Shown: positions 1-5,538 of the stretch, in pieces
Layout: each line of letters opens with the position of its first letter
How positions within the stretch are numbered: position 1 is the first letter of the stretch
Source of the DNA: an uncultured Chitinophagaceae bacterium
GTDB lineage: Bacteria; Bacteroidota; Bacteroidia; Chitinophagales; Chitinophagaceae
Length of the DNA stretch: 5,538 nt
Assembly (NCBI GenBank): GCA_937919945.1
Contig: CALESY010000120.1
Coordinates: 1-5,538 of the forward strand
Reading direction: 5' to 3'
Position numbers and translations under genes: made by a program
Notes under the pieces: generated by a model
Told to the model about the DNA's origin: nothing
The model's input: the letters and a program-made list of their open reading frames with translations, nothing else
Database searches by the model: none

Positions 1-2
1 AC

Positions 3-986
3 CCCTATGTTGCATTAAAAAAAGTATTCAAATGGCTGATAATCAGCTTTTTAATCTTTATCGTGGTGTTAGCAGTAGTTGTAGCATCCAAACAAAATAC
101 AAAGTACGATGCACCCTACCCTAAAATAGCTATATCTACAGACAGTGCAGTACTTGCCAGAGGCGAATACCTTGTATATGGCCCCGGACACTGTGCCGAC
201 TGCCATGGTAAAGTAGATATGATAGACGCAAAAGAGCGGGGTGACATTGTACCCCTTGAAGGAGGCTTCACTTTTATACTACCTGTTGGTAAAGTACATA
301 CTCCCAATATAACACCGGATGTAGAAACCGGGATTGGTAAATACAAGACCGAAGAATTAGCAAGGGCTCTGCGTTATGGTGTAAAACCGAATGGCTCTGT
401 ATTAATAGACTTTATGCCATTTCATAATACCAGCGATGAAGACCTGAGTGCTATTTTCTCTTACCTGAAAACTATGCAACCAGTAAAACACAAAGTACCT
501 GAGCATGAATGGAATATGCTGGGCTACATAGTAAAAGCATTTGCCATAAAGCCAGTAGGGCCTGATGGTGAGGTTGTGAAGTCGATTCAGCCAGATACTA
601 CTATTGCTTATGGTAAATACCTTGCTAATAGCGTAGCCAACTGCCGTGGCTGCCATACTAACCGTGATTTAAAAACCGGGGCATTTATTGGACCCGACTT
701 TGCCGGTGGTTTCCAAATGGAGTCTCCGTTAGACCCTGCCAACTATGCTTGTGTAACACCTAATATAACACCTGACCCTGAAACAGGACGCATGATAGGC
801 TGGACAGAAGAAACATTTATTACCCGCTTCAGATCAGGTAAAGCCATCAAACACAGTGCTATGCCCTGGGGACCTTTCAAACGTATGAGTGATAATGACC
901 TGAAAGCTATATTCCGCTACCTGCAAACCATAAAACCTGTAAAGAACAAGATTGATAAAACATTTATTGAGTTGAAGAACGCTTAA
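3..986 (+). CDS. Membrane-anchored di-heme c-type cytochrome (5' end outside window)
   Basis: Likely a periplasmic electron carrier anchored to the inner membrane; its redox partner cannot be told from this window. The frame is open from the left edge (327 codons visible) and its first 20-odd codons encode a hydrophobic helix (WLIISFLIFIVVLAVVVA) after a Lys-rich stretch, so it is an uncleaved signal anchor and the true start lies upstream. The GTG at 63 would cut through this helix. Two covalent haem sites are visible: CADCH (192-206) and CRGCH (642-656). Each is followed by a NITPD..TG segment, a Met-Pro axial-ligand candidate (Met codons at 414 and 861) and a closing helix (DEDLSAIFSYLKTMQPV; DNDLKAIFRYLQTIKPV). 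The protein is thus two class I cytochrome c domains in tandem, resembling the cytochrome subunits of membrane alcohol and sugar dehydrogenases. The family call is firm; the partner enzyme is unknown. Its TAA overlaps the stop of the convergent rarA. Confidence 0.93.
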   Translation, partial: PYVALKKVFKWLIISFLIFIVVLAVVVASKQNTKYDAPYPKIAISTDSAVLARGEYLVYGPGHCADCHGKVDMIDAKERGDIVPLEGGFTFILPVGKVHTPNITPDVETGIGKYKTEELARALRYGVKPNGSVLIDFMPFHNTSDEDLSAIFSYLKTMQPVKHKVPEHEWNMLGYIVKAFAIKPVGPDGEVVKSIQPDTTIAYGKYLANSVANCRGCHTNRDLKTGAFIGPDFAGGFQMESPLDPANYACVTPNITPDPETGRMIGWTEETFITRFRSGKAIKHSAMPWGPFKRMSDNDLKAIFRYLQTIKPVKNKIDKTFIELKNA

Positions 987-2254
987 TACCCGTACTTCTC
1001 TTTCCAACAATTGCGCAAATACTCCCTGATACGCGCCTCTGATGCATTATTGCCGGGGTCGTATAGTTTGGTGCCTGCTACAGCATCTGGCAAAAACTCT
1101 GCATTTACAAAATTGCCCTCATAGCTATGCGCATATTCATACCCTTTGCCATAGTCGAGGTTTTTCATCAGTTTGGTGGGTGCATTGCGTATATGTAGTG
1201 GTACCGACAAATCACCTGTCTTAGTAACCAGATCCTGCGCATGGTTGATGGCCATATAAGATGCATTGCTCTTGGCAGATGATGCCAGATAGGTAGCACA
1301 TTGTGATAGTATTATCCTGCATTCTGGGTAGCCAATCATCTCTACCGCCTGAAAAGTTGTGGTTGCCAGCAACAAAGCGTTTGGGTTCGCATTGCCTATA
1401 TCTTCACTTGCCAGTATTACCATGCGGCGGGCTATAAACTTGGGGTCTTCCCCACCCGCTATCATCCTTGCGAGATAATAAACAGCCGCATTTGGGTCGC
1501 TGCCGCGGATGGATTTTATAAAAGCAGAGATAATATCATAATGCTGCTCACCTGTCTTGTCGTACAATGCCATTTTGCGCTGTACAATTTCCTGTACTGC
1601 CACATCGGTTATTTCTTTTTGTCCGCTTGGCAAAGATGTTACAATCAGTTCCAACAGGTTCAGCAATCGCCTGCCGTCGCCACCACTCAAGCGTAGCAGG
1701 GCTTCCCATTCTTTTACCTGTACGTTTTGTTCTTTGAGCCAAGTATCCTGCTGCAGTGCCTGATTCACCATTTCTTTCAGTTCATCTTCTGTTAGTGGTT
1801 GCAGCACATATACCTGACATCGGCTAAGTAATGCACCTATAACCTCGAAAGACGGATTTTCGGTAGTAGCACCTATCAGTGTGATAATTCCCTTTTCTAC
1901 GGCACCCAGCAGGCTGTCTTGCTGCGCTTTGTTAAAGCGGTGTATCTCGTCTATAAACAGCAATGCATGTCCTAACTTCTTAGCGGCATCTATTACAGCC
2001 CTTACCTCCTTTACTCCGCTATCTATGGCACTTAATGAGAATATCTGCATTTCCAGCGAATGGGCTATGATTTGTGCAAGTGTAGTTTTGCCTACGCCCG
2101 GTGGTCCCCAAAATATAATGGAATGGGCTTTACGGTTTTGTATCATTTGCTCCAGCACTTTGCCCTTGCCAACCAGATGTTGCTGTCCTATATAATTGTG
2201 CAGGGTATTGGGACGCATACGCTCTGCCAACGGTGCCTGTATATTATCTGTCAT
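983..2254 (-). CDS. rarA: Replication-associated recombination protein A (RarA/MgsA), AAA+ ATPase
   Basis: Cytoplasmic clamp-loader-like AAA+ ATPase; in characterised bacteria the family acts at stalled replication forks and gaps and binds single-strand-binding protein. The 423 residues match the family's usual full length. Visible in order: N-terminal PLAERMRP and IGQQHLVGKG (8-31); Walker A GPPGVGKTT (50-58); Walker B LLFIDEIH (98-105, Asp102 and Glu103); sensor 1 region LIGATTENP (126-134); candidate arginine finger in LLSRC (Arg145); sensor 2 region GGDGRR (191-196). The C-terminal oligomerisation region carries the family signatures IRGSDPNAAVYYLARM (249-264), GGEDPKFIARR (267-277) and EDIGNANP (284-291). 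The ATG at 2252-2254 is chosen because the conserved N-terminal core begins about eight residues later; the next Met (13) would lose part of it. The gene is convergent with the cytochrome gene and divergent from the thioredoxin-like gene, so it is probably transcribed alone. It looks intact. Confidence 0.97.
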   Translation of the reverse strand: MTDNIQAPLAERMRPNTLHNYIGQQHLVGKGKVLEQMIQNRKAHSIIFWGPPGVGKTTLAQIIAHSLEMQIFSLSAIDSGVKEVRAVIDAAKKLGHALLFIDEIHRFNKAQQDSLLGAVEKGIITLIGATTENPSFEVIGALLSRCQVYVLQPLTEDELKEMVNQALQQDTWLKEQNVQVKEWEALLRLSGGDGRRLLNLLELIVTSLPSGQKEITDVAVQEIVQRKMALYDKTGEQHYDIISAFIKSIRGSDPNAAVYYLARMIAGGEDPKFIARRMVILASEDIGNANPNALLLATTTFQAVEMIGYPECRIILSQCATYLASSAKSNASYMAINHAQDLVTKTGDLSVPLHIRNAPTKLMKNLDYGKGYEYAHSYEGNFVNAEFLPDAVAGTKLYDPGNNASEARIREYLRNCWKEKYGY

Positions 2255-2271
2255 ATTATTAGCAATTCATT

Positions 2272-2303
2272 AAAAGGTATTTCACTAAATTCGCCTCATG
2301 CAA
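2272..2303 (-). promoter_or_regulatory. Candidate promoter of rarA
   Basis: On the minus strand TACCTTTT (2279-2272) matches the Bacteroidota -7 consensus TAnnTTTG at all but the last base. A TTG (2303-2301) lies 21 bases upstream, in the range of the -33 element. The -7 box ends 17 bases before the rarA ATG. The -33 part would fall inside the first codons of the divergent thioredoxin-like gene. This is a motif match by eye in AT-rich DNA, so it is only suggestive. Confidence 0.3.
2286..2293 (+). promoter_or_regulatory. Candidate -7 element of the thioredoxin-like gene
   Basis: TAAATTCG matches TAnnTTTG with one mismatch and ends four bases before the ATG at 2298, so transcription would begin at or next to the start codon and give a nearly leaderless mRNA. 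No clear TTG stands at the expected distance upstream and no Shine-Dalgarno sequence is visible. The support is weak. Confidence 0.22.
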
Positions 2304-2861
2304 CGCAAATTACTAATCATTCTCTGCCTGATGGGCGGTGTTTTTATAAGTTTCGCACAGAAAAAGAAGAAAAATAAAAGCGCACAGGCTACTACCACCA
2401 CATCTGCCGATACTTCTAAAGTGGACTATAAAGAAATAGGCGCTCCTATGCCGGTACTAAAGATGCGTAAAATAAACGGTACTAAACTGACAGGTGAGTT
2501 TATGACGAATAAAGACATAGGACAGAAAAACTACGTATTTGTCATGATGTACAACCCCACATGCGGGCATTGTCAGGAAGAGACGGTATTACTTAAAAAG
2601 AACATACACTTGTTCAACAAAACAAGCATCGTGCTTTTATCTGATAGCTTAATGAAAGAATATGTTGATTTTTTTGAGAATACAACACGTGTATCTGAAG
2701 TCCCTTCTATAAAAGTGGGGCTGGACTATGCCGGCTTCATAACACGTACATTTGTTTACAAAGCACTGCCACAGATAAACATCTATTCACCGGAAAGGAA
2801 ACTGGTAAAAATATTTACGGGAGATGTACCGATAGATTCGCTAAAGCCATATATAGAATAG
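2298..2861 (+). CDS. Exported thioredoxin-fold protein (TlpA/AhpC-TSA-like) with CGHC active site
   Basis: Probably a periplasmic thiol-disulfide oxidoreductase; substrate unknown. The 187-residue product starts with a clear signal peptide (MQRKLLIILCLMGGVFISFA), with likely cleavage before Gln21. Next come a Lys-rich and Thr/Ser-rich linker (about 21-42) and a thioredoxin-like domain (about 47-187). The domain opens with GAPMPVLKM, typical of the redoxin/TlpA group. It has a beta strand leading into NPTCGHC, with the active-site cysteines at 89 and 92 (codons 2562-2573), and the expected cis-proline region ALPQINIY (Pro158). The CGHC pair matches that of protein disulfide isomerases rather than the WCGPC of thioredoxin. 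There is no lipobox cysteine at the cleavage point, so it is probably soluble. The ATG at 2298 is chosen because the signal peptide follows at once. The gene stands alone: divergent from rarA, with a terminator hairpin 22 bases after its stop. The fold is well supported; whether it acts as reductase, oxidase or isomerase is not. Confidence 0.85.
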   Translation: MQRKLLIILCLMGGVFISFAQKKKKNKSAQATTTTSADTSKVDYKEIGAPMPVLKMRKINGTKLTGEFMTNKDIGQKNYVFVMMYNPTCGHCQEETVLLKKNIHLFNKTSIVLLSDSLMKEYVDFFENTTRVSEVPSIKVGLDYAGFITRTFVYKALPQINIYSPERKLVKIFTGDVPIDSLKPYIE

Positions 2862-2877
2862 CTTCTTCAATATACTT

Positions 2878-2915
2878 AAAACACAAAGTGTGGCTTATGC
2901 CACACTTTGGTTTTT
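2878..2915. terminator. Bidirectional intrinsic terminator between convergent genes
   Basis: A perfect 11-bp inverted repeat, CAAAGTGTGGC (2884-2894) and GCCACACTTTG (2899-2909), closes on a four-base loop TTAT. On the plus strand it is followed by GTTTTT (2910-2915) and on the minus strand by TGTTTT (2883-2878), so it can end transcription of both the thioredoxin-like gene (stop 22 bases before) and the small membrane-protein gene. The stop codon of the latter sits in the loop and its last four sense codons form one arm. This is the strongest non-coding signal in the window. Confidence 0.85.
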
Positions 2916-3368
2916 AATATAGTCCCTTATTTTGCGGACATAATCGAAATACCCTCTTTCCATCCGCATCCAGAAGATGGCAAAGATGCTGGCACCGATA
3001 ATGCCGAATGTATAAGTGTACACCTGCAAGTCTTTACCAACCGTATACGTAACGATGGTAGCTATAAATAAAAACAGACAGAATATCACGATAAGTAATG
3101 GTCCGCCTGAGTCTATTTTTCTCATTTTAGAGCTGATAACAATTTGTGTTTTATCTCCCTTGTTATTCAACTCTATATGTGTAATGGGCAATGTCTTGAT
3201 TTCGTTTTCCTGTTCTGCATGAGGGATGACCCTTATCACGCGATCTTTTTCAGAAACTTCGAAATCCATATTATGCACTTTTACATGCTTGCCCAACAGG
3301 CGAACTTTAATATCATCGGGACGCATTGACGATTGATACCGGTAAGTACGTGAGAATATCATAGGCAT
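2895..3368 (-). CDS. Uncharacterised small membrane protein with two transmembrane helices
   Basis: I do not recognise a named family. The 157-residue product has a polar N-terminal part of about 88 residues with alternating hydrophobic and charged residues (for example IKVRLLGKHVKVHNMDFEV and TQIVISSKM) that suggests beta strands. Two hydrophobic helices follow (about 89-110, PLLIVIFCLFLFIATIVTYTV, and about 116-134) with a short loop between them, then a basic tail (RMERGYFDYVRKIRDYIKNQ). Basic residues before helix 1 (KMRK) and after helix 2 put both ends in the cytoplasm by the positive-inside rule. There is no signal peptide and no catalytic motif. Two possible ATG codons lie two codons apart (3368 and 3362); the first is used and the difference is trivial. 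It ends in the loop of a terminator hairpin and has its own 240-base upstream gap, so it is probably monocistronic. Smooth coding character and a plausible topology support it as a real gene. Confidence 0.8.
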   Translation of the reverse strand: MPMIFSRTYRYQSSMRPDDIKVRLLGKHVKVHNMDFEVSEKDRVIRVIPHAEQENEIKTLPITHIELNNKGDKTQIVISSKMRKIDSGGPLLIVIFCLFLFIATIVTYTVGKDLQVYTYTFGIIGASIFAIFWMRMERGYFDYVRKIRDYIKNQSVA

Positions 3369-3397
3369 TAATTTTTAGTTAATCAACTTGTTTATAT

Positions 3398-3428
3398 GAA
3401 AGTTAAGTACATTATTTAACTGCTACAA
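3398..3428 (-). promoter_or_regulatory. Candidate promoter of the small membrane-protein gene
   Basis: On the minus strand TAACTTTC (3405-3398) matches TAnnTTTG at all but the last base, and a TTG (3428-3426) lies 20 bases upstream. The -7 box ends 29 bases before the ATG at 3368. The hexamer AGTTAA occurs at 3377-3382 and 3401-3406 and as its inverse TTAACT at 3416-3421, bracketing or overlapping the -7 element. In DNA this rich in A and T these matches could be chance. Confidence 0.3.
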
Positions 3429-3490
3429 TATGTGATACATTAAAATTTGTACTGCTTTTTTAATGTGTTCAAAAACAATGCCAAAATATA

Positions 3491-3529
3491 AACATAAATA
3501 ATTGATTATCAATTATTTATAACATAAAT
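3491..3529. repeat. Perfect 12-bp inverted repeat flanked by 9-bp direct repeats
   Basis: ATAAATAATTGA (3494-3505) and TCAATTATTTAT (3509-3520) are exact inverse copies separated by TTA. The direct repeat AACATAAAT occurs at 3491-3499 and again at 3521-3529, overlapping the first arm and following the second. The element lies about 90 bases beyond the stop of the large coiled-coil gene and about 125 bases before the start of the small membrane-protein gene, both read leftwards. It could be a weak AT-rich terminator for the former (a short ATTTT follows on the minus strand) or a protein-binding site for the latter. Its GC-poor stem makes a strong terminator unlikely. Confidence 0.6.
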
Positions 3530-3608
3530 GAAACTGCTTTTATGTTACTCACGAAAATGTAAAAATGGTTGGTAACGAGGCTTGTAAATGACAAAACAAA
3601 TCATTATA

Positions 3609-5538
3609 TTATTTAGTTCCTATAGACCTGTAATACTGCTGTACCATATTCTTGTAGTATGGTTTCAGTTGTGCCGGTGTAGTCTTATATTGCTCGTTTA
3701 ATTGTTTATTGTCATTAATATAACGTTGCAATTCGGCAGGTATGGGTTTGCTTATATCGTCTGCGCTGCGCGATGAACGTTTATCATCCTGCTCTTGTTC
3801 ACGGAGTGATTTTTCTGCCTGCAGTAGTTTAGTAAGTATTTCTTTCTGACGCATCATCATTTCAGCACTCATACGCTTGTTCACTAACTCTGTCTCATTC
3901 TTATCCATTTTATCCTGTATCTCTTTCAGCTCTCTAGCATTACCCATACCCTTGCTGTTGAGCAAACTATTAAGTTGCTGTAACTGCCTGCGTAAAGCTG
4001 CTTGTTGCTGCGCCATTTGTGCTAGCTGTTGTGCATCGCCATATTCACCTTCCTGTTGCGGCTGGCTTTTTGCATTTTGAGGTTTTCCATCTTTCGATTC
4101 TTGTCCTTGTTGACCTTCCCTACGTTGCTTGGCATCCTGCATCTGTTGCATAGCATTGCCTAACTGCTGTTGCTTGGTAATGATATCGCTCAACTGTTTG
4201 CCTACACCTGGTTTAGGCGTTTTACCACCTGGACGTTCGCACTGTCCTTGTTGCCCGGATTGAGCTTGACTTTGTTGCTGCATCAGGTTAGATAGTACTT
4301 CATTCAGCATCAGTGCAAGATTGTTTGTATGCATCATGGCATATTGCTGTTTGCCCATAGCATCTTCTCGCCTGCGTTTTTCCATCAATGAAATAGATGA
4401 AGCTATATTCTTTTCCAACTCTGTAGTTTCTTTATTAATAGTAGGCGCGAGTTTGAAAAGGCTCTTACTAAGTTCATACAAACTATCACGTACCATACGC
4501 GAATTGGCATGCAAGCGTTTTTGCTCTTGCAGATTGGTAAAGTAGGTCTGGCTGGTAGCATTCGTAACTTGTACTTTCTTCATCAATTGTTCCTGGTCGA
4601 ACGACAAGCGTACGAGATTAGTAAGTATCTGGCGAACAGCACGTATATCTTTCTTTAGCTGCATAGCATTCATACCACCCGCCCCTGCACGCAGGCTTTG
4701 CGCCATTGATTGCAGATTTTCTGCTGCCTGGCTTTGCGACTTGCTTGATGAACCTTTTTGTCCTTGCTCCAGTTGCTGTTTACTATCCTGCATATCCTGC
4801 TTGGCATCTTCAGCTTTATCTTTCTCTTTATCTACATCCTGCTGTTGCTGCATTTCTTTGTTCAGCTCTTCCATCTGCTTCATCTCTTCCTTCATCACAT
4901 CTTCCAGTTCTTTCTTTAAAGCTTCCTGCTCTTTCGCAAGTTGTTGATTATCTTTTTTGCCTGTGTTTGCATTGGGTGCGTTTTTATCCGCTGCCTGTTT
5001 TTCTGTTTTGTCTGCCTTATCTGTTTGCGCTTTCAGATCAAGCTGTTTTTCTGCCAGCTTTTCCATTTTATTGGCAAGGTCTTCCATACGCATCTGCATT
5101 TCCATTTTCTTCATCAACTCTTGCATGCGTTGCAAGTCCATGTTGAAGAGCTTATTTTCCTGCTCTAATTGTTTCATGGTTTCGAAAGCCTTGTCTTTAT
5201 TCAGGCGTTGCATCAATTCCTGCAATTTCTTCATCTGCTCACGCAGTTCTTTATTCAGCAGGTTATCCATCTGTTTTTGCAGTTCCTGTTGTTTCTCTTT
5301 CAGGTCTTCGCTATATGGCTTTTGCTGGCTTTGTTGTATTTGCTCATCAAGGCGTTTCTTTACAGCTTCCAATTGATTTTTTAGTTGCTGCTGCATGTTC
5401 GATAATTGTTGCAGGCTTTGTTTTTGTTCAAAACCCATATCGCTGCTTTCCAGTAGTTTGCTTTGCAGGTCTTTGTATTCGCTTTGTATTTCTTTGGTTT
5501 GGTCGCTGCTGTTGCTGAGGCCTGCATTTATTTGCTCT
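3609..5538 (-). CDS. C-terminal part of a large Gln/Met-rich coiled-coil protein, DUF4175-like (5' end outside window)
   Basis: The frame is open to the right edge (642 codons). The first in-window ATG (5436-5438) lies in continuous helical sequence, so the real start is upstream and the N-terminus is missing. Numbering from that Met, residues 1-225 are charged heptad-like helices (QQLKNQLEAVKKRLDEQ; KLQELMQRLNKDKAFE) with a Met-rich patch at 100-125. Residues 226-255 are a Ser/Gln/Gly linker. Residues 256-390 form a less repetitive helical block (IRAVRQILTNLVRLSFDQEQ to NNLALMLNEVLSNL), almost free of Gln between 310 and 363. Residues 391-415 are a Gly/Pro linker with the only cysteine (400). 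Residues 416-550 are more Gln-rich helix, and the C-terminus ends LKPYYKNMVQQYYRSIG. By hand count about 99 of 609 residues are Gln and there is no Trp. I recall this architecture from Bacteroidota proteins labelled DUF4175, which are long and have N-terminal membrane helices; that is memory, not a search. Function is unknown; a scaffold or envelope-associated role is a guess. Confidence 0.85.
   Translation of the reverse strand, partial: EQINAGLSNSSDQTKEIQSEYKDLQSKLLESSDMGFEQKQSLQQLSNMQQQLKNQLEAVKKRLDEQIQQSQQKPYSEDLKEKQQELQKQMDNLLNKELREQMKKLQELMQRLNKDKAFETMKQLEQENKLFNMDLQRMQELMKKMEMQMRMEDLANKMEKLAEKQLDLKAQTDKADKTEKQAADKNAPNANTGKKDNQQLAKEQEALKKELEDVMKEEMKQMEELNKEMQQQQDVDKEKDKAEDAKQDMQDSKQQLEQGQKGSSSKSQSQAAENLQSMAQSLRAGAGGMNAMQLKKDIRAVRQILTNLVRLSFDQEQLMKKVQVTNATSQTYFTNLQEQKRLHANSRMVRDSLYELSKSLFKLAPTINKETTELEKNIASSISLMEKRRREDAMGKQQYAMMHTNNLALMLNEVLSNLMQQQSQAQSGQQGQCERPGGKTPKPGVGKQLSDIITKQQQLGNAMQQMQDAKQRREGQQGQESKDGKPQNAKSQPQQEGEYGDAQQLAQMAQQQAALRRQLQQLNSLLNSKGMGNARELKEIQDKMDKNETELVNKRMSAEMMMRQKEILTKLLQAEKSLREQEQDDKRSSRSADDISKPIPAELQRYINDNKQLNEQYKTTPAQLKPYYKNMVQQYYRSIGTK

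Larger units (their letters stand above)
3369..3608. other. AT-rich intergenic region between two minus-strand genes
   Basis: This 240-base gap holds the candidate promoter at 3398-3428 and the inverted repeat at 3494-3520. I found no open frame longer than a few codons with a start, no tRNA-like fold and no riboswitch-like conserved block. The stretch 3530-3608, directly after the large coiled-coil gene, shows no convincing hairpin with a T-tract. Confidence 0.6.

Noticed and set aside
63..65. GTG as the start codon of the cytochrome gene
   Set aside because: The same frame is open to the left edge and codes for a hydrophobic membrane helix that begins before this codon, so a start here would split the anchor.
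402..656. Minus-strand open frame (84 codons) opposite the cytochrome gene
   Set aside because: It overlaps clearly functional haem-domain coding sequence, and its product shows no motif.
1881..2195. Plus-strand open frame (104 codons) opposite the ATPase domain of rarA
   Set aside because: It lies wholly inside the strongly conserved rarA coding sequence and has no recognisable features.
3530..3608. Possible small gene or RNA downstream of the coiled-coil gene
   Set aside because: Starts here lead to only a few codons before a stop, and no stable hairpin with a T-tract or tRNA-like fold is visible.
4706..5146. Long plus-strand open frame (146 codons) opposite the coiled-coil gene, rich in Leu, Cys and Phe
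   Set aside because: It is the antisense reading of Gln/Lys/Glu/Met codons, which rarely produce stops on the other strand. Several such frames overlap here, and none has motifs or a start signal.
4957..5376. Second long plus-strand frame (139 codons) in the same region, rich in Ser, Cys and Phe
   Set aside because: Same cause: antisense shadow of a low-complexity coding region with biased codons.
3609..5538. Recurrent TTG/CTG/TGC words suggesting a tandem repeat or CRISPR-like array
   Set aside because: They are Gln, Lys and Glu codons of a coiled-coil protein with mixed CAA and CAG usage. There is no fixed repeat unit and no regular spacer.

Overview
The window reads as chromosomal DNA of a Bacteroidota bacterium, most likely from the Chitinophagaceae or a neighbouring family. 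This is inferred from several signs: AT-rich intergenic DNA without strong Shine-Dalgarno sites, candidate promoters resembling the Bacteroidota pattern (TTG, about 20 bases, TAnnTTTG), a signal peptide ending Phe-Ala followed by Gln, and a very long glutamine-rich coiled-coil protein of a type I associate with this phylum. No database search was possible, so the family-level placement is tentative.

Layout from left to right. (1) Positions 3-986, plus strand: the 3' part of a membrane-anchored, periplasmic di-heme c-type cytochrome; its start lies outside the window. (2) Positions 983-2254, minus strand: complete rarA (mgsA), an AAA+ ATPase of replication-fork maintenance. It converges on the cytochrome gene so tightly that the two stop codons share a TTAA. 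(3) Positions 2298-2861, plus strand: an exported thioredoxin-fold protein with a CGHC active site, divergent from rarA across 43 bases that hold candidate promoters for both. (4) Positions 2895-3368, minus strand: a small two-helix membrane protein of unknown function. It converges on the thioredoxin gene at a strong hairpin that looks like a bidirectional terminator, with the gene's own stop codon in the hairpin loop. (5) Positions 3369-3608: an AT-rich gap with a perfect 12-bp inverted repeat flanked by 9-bp direct repeats, and a possible promoter for the small membrane protein. (6) Positions 3609-5538, minus strand: the C-terminal 642 residues of a large glutamine- and methionine-rich coiled-coil protein, probably of the Bacteroidota DUF4175-like group; its start is beyond the right edge.

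The genes alternate in strand (+, -, +, -, -), so they do not form one operon and there is no sign of a shared pathway. The cytochrome and the thioredoxin-like protein are both periplasmic redox proteins, but rarA separates them. I see no mobile element, RNA gene, CRISPR array or defence system, and no convincing new biological system. The points most worth a second look are the two hairpins, the uncharacterised membrane protein and the large coiled-coil protein.
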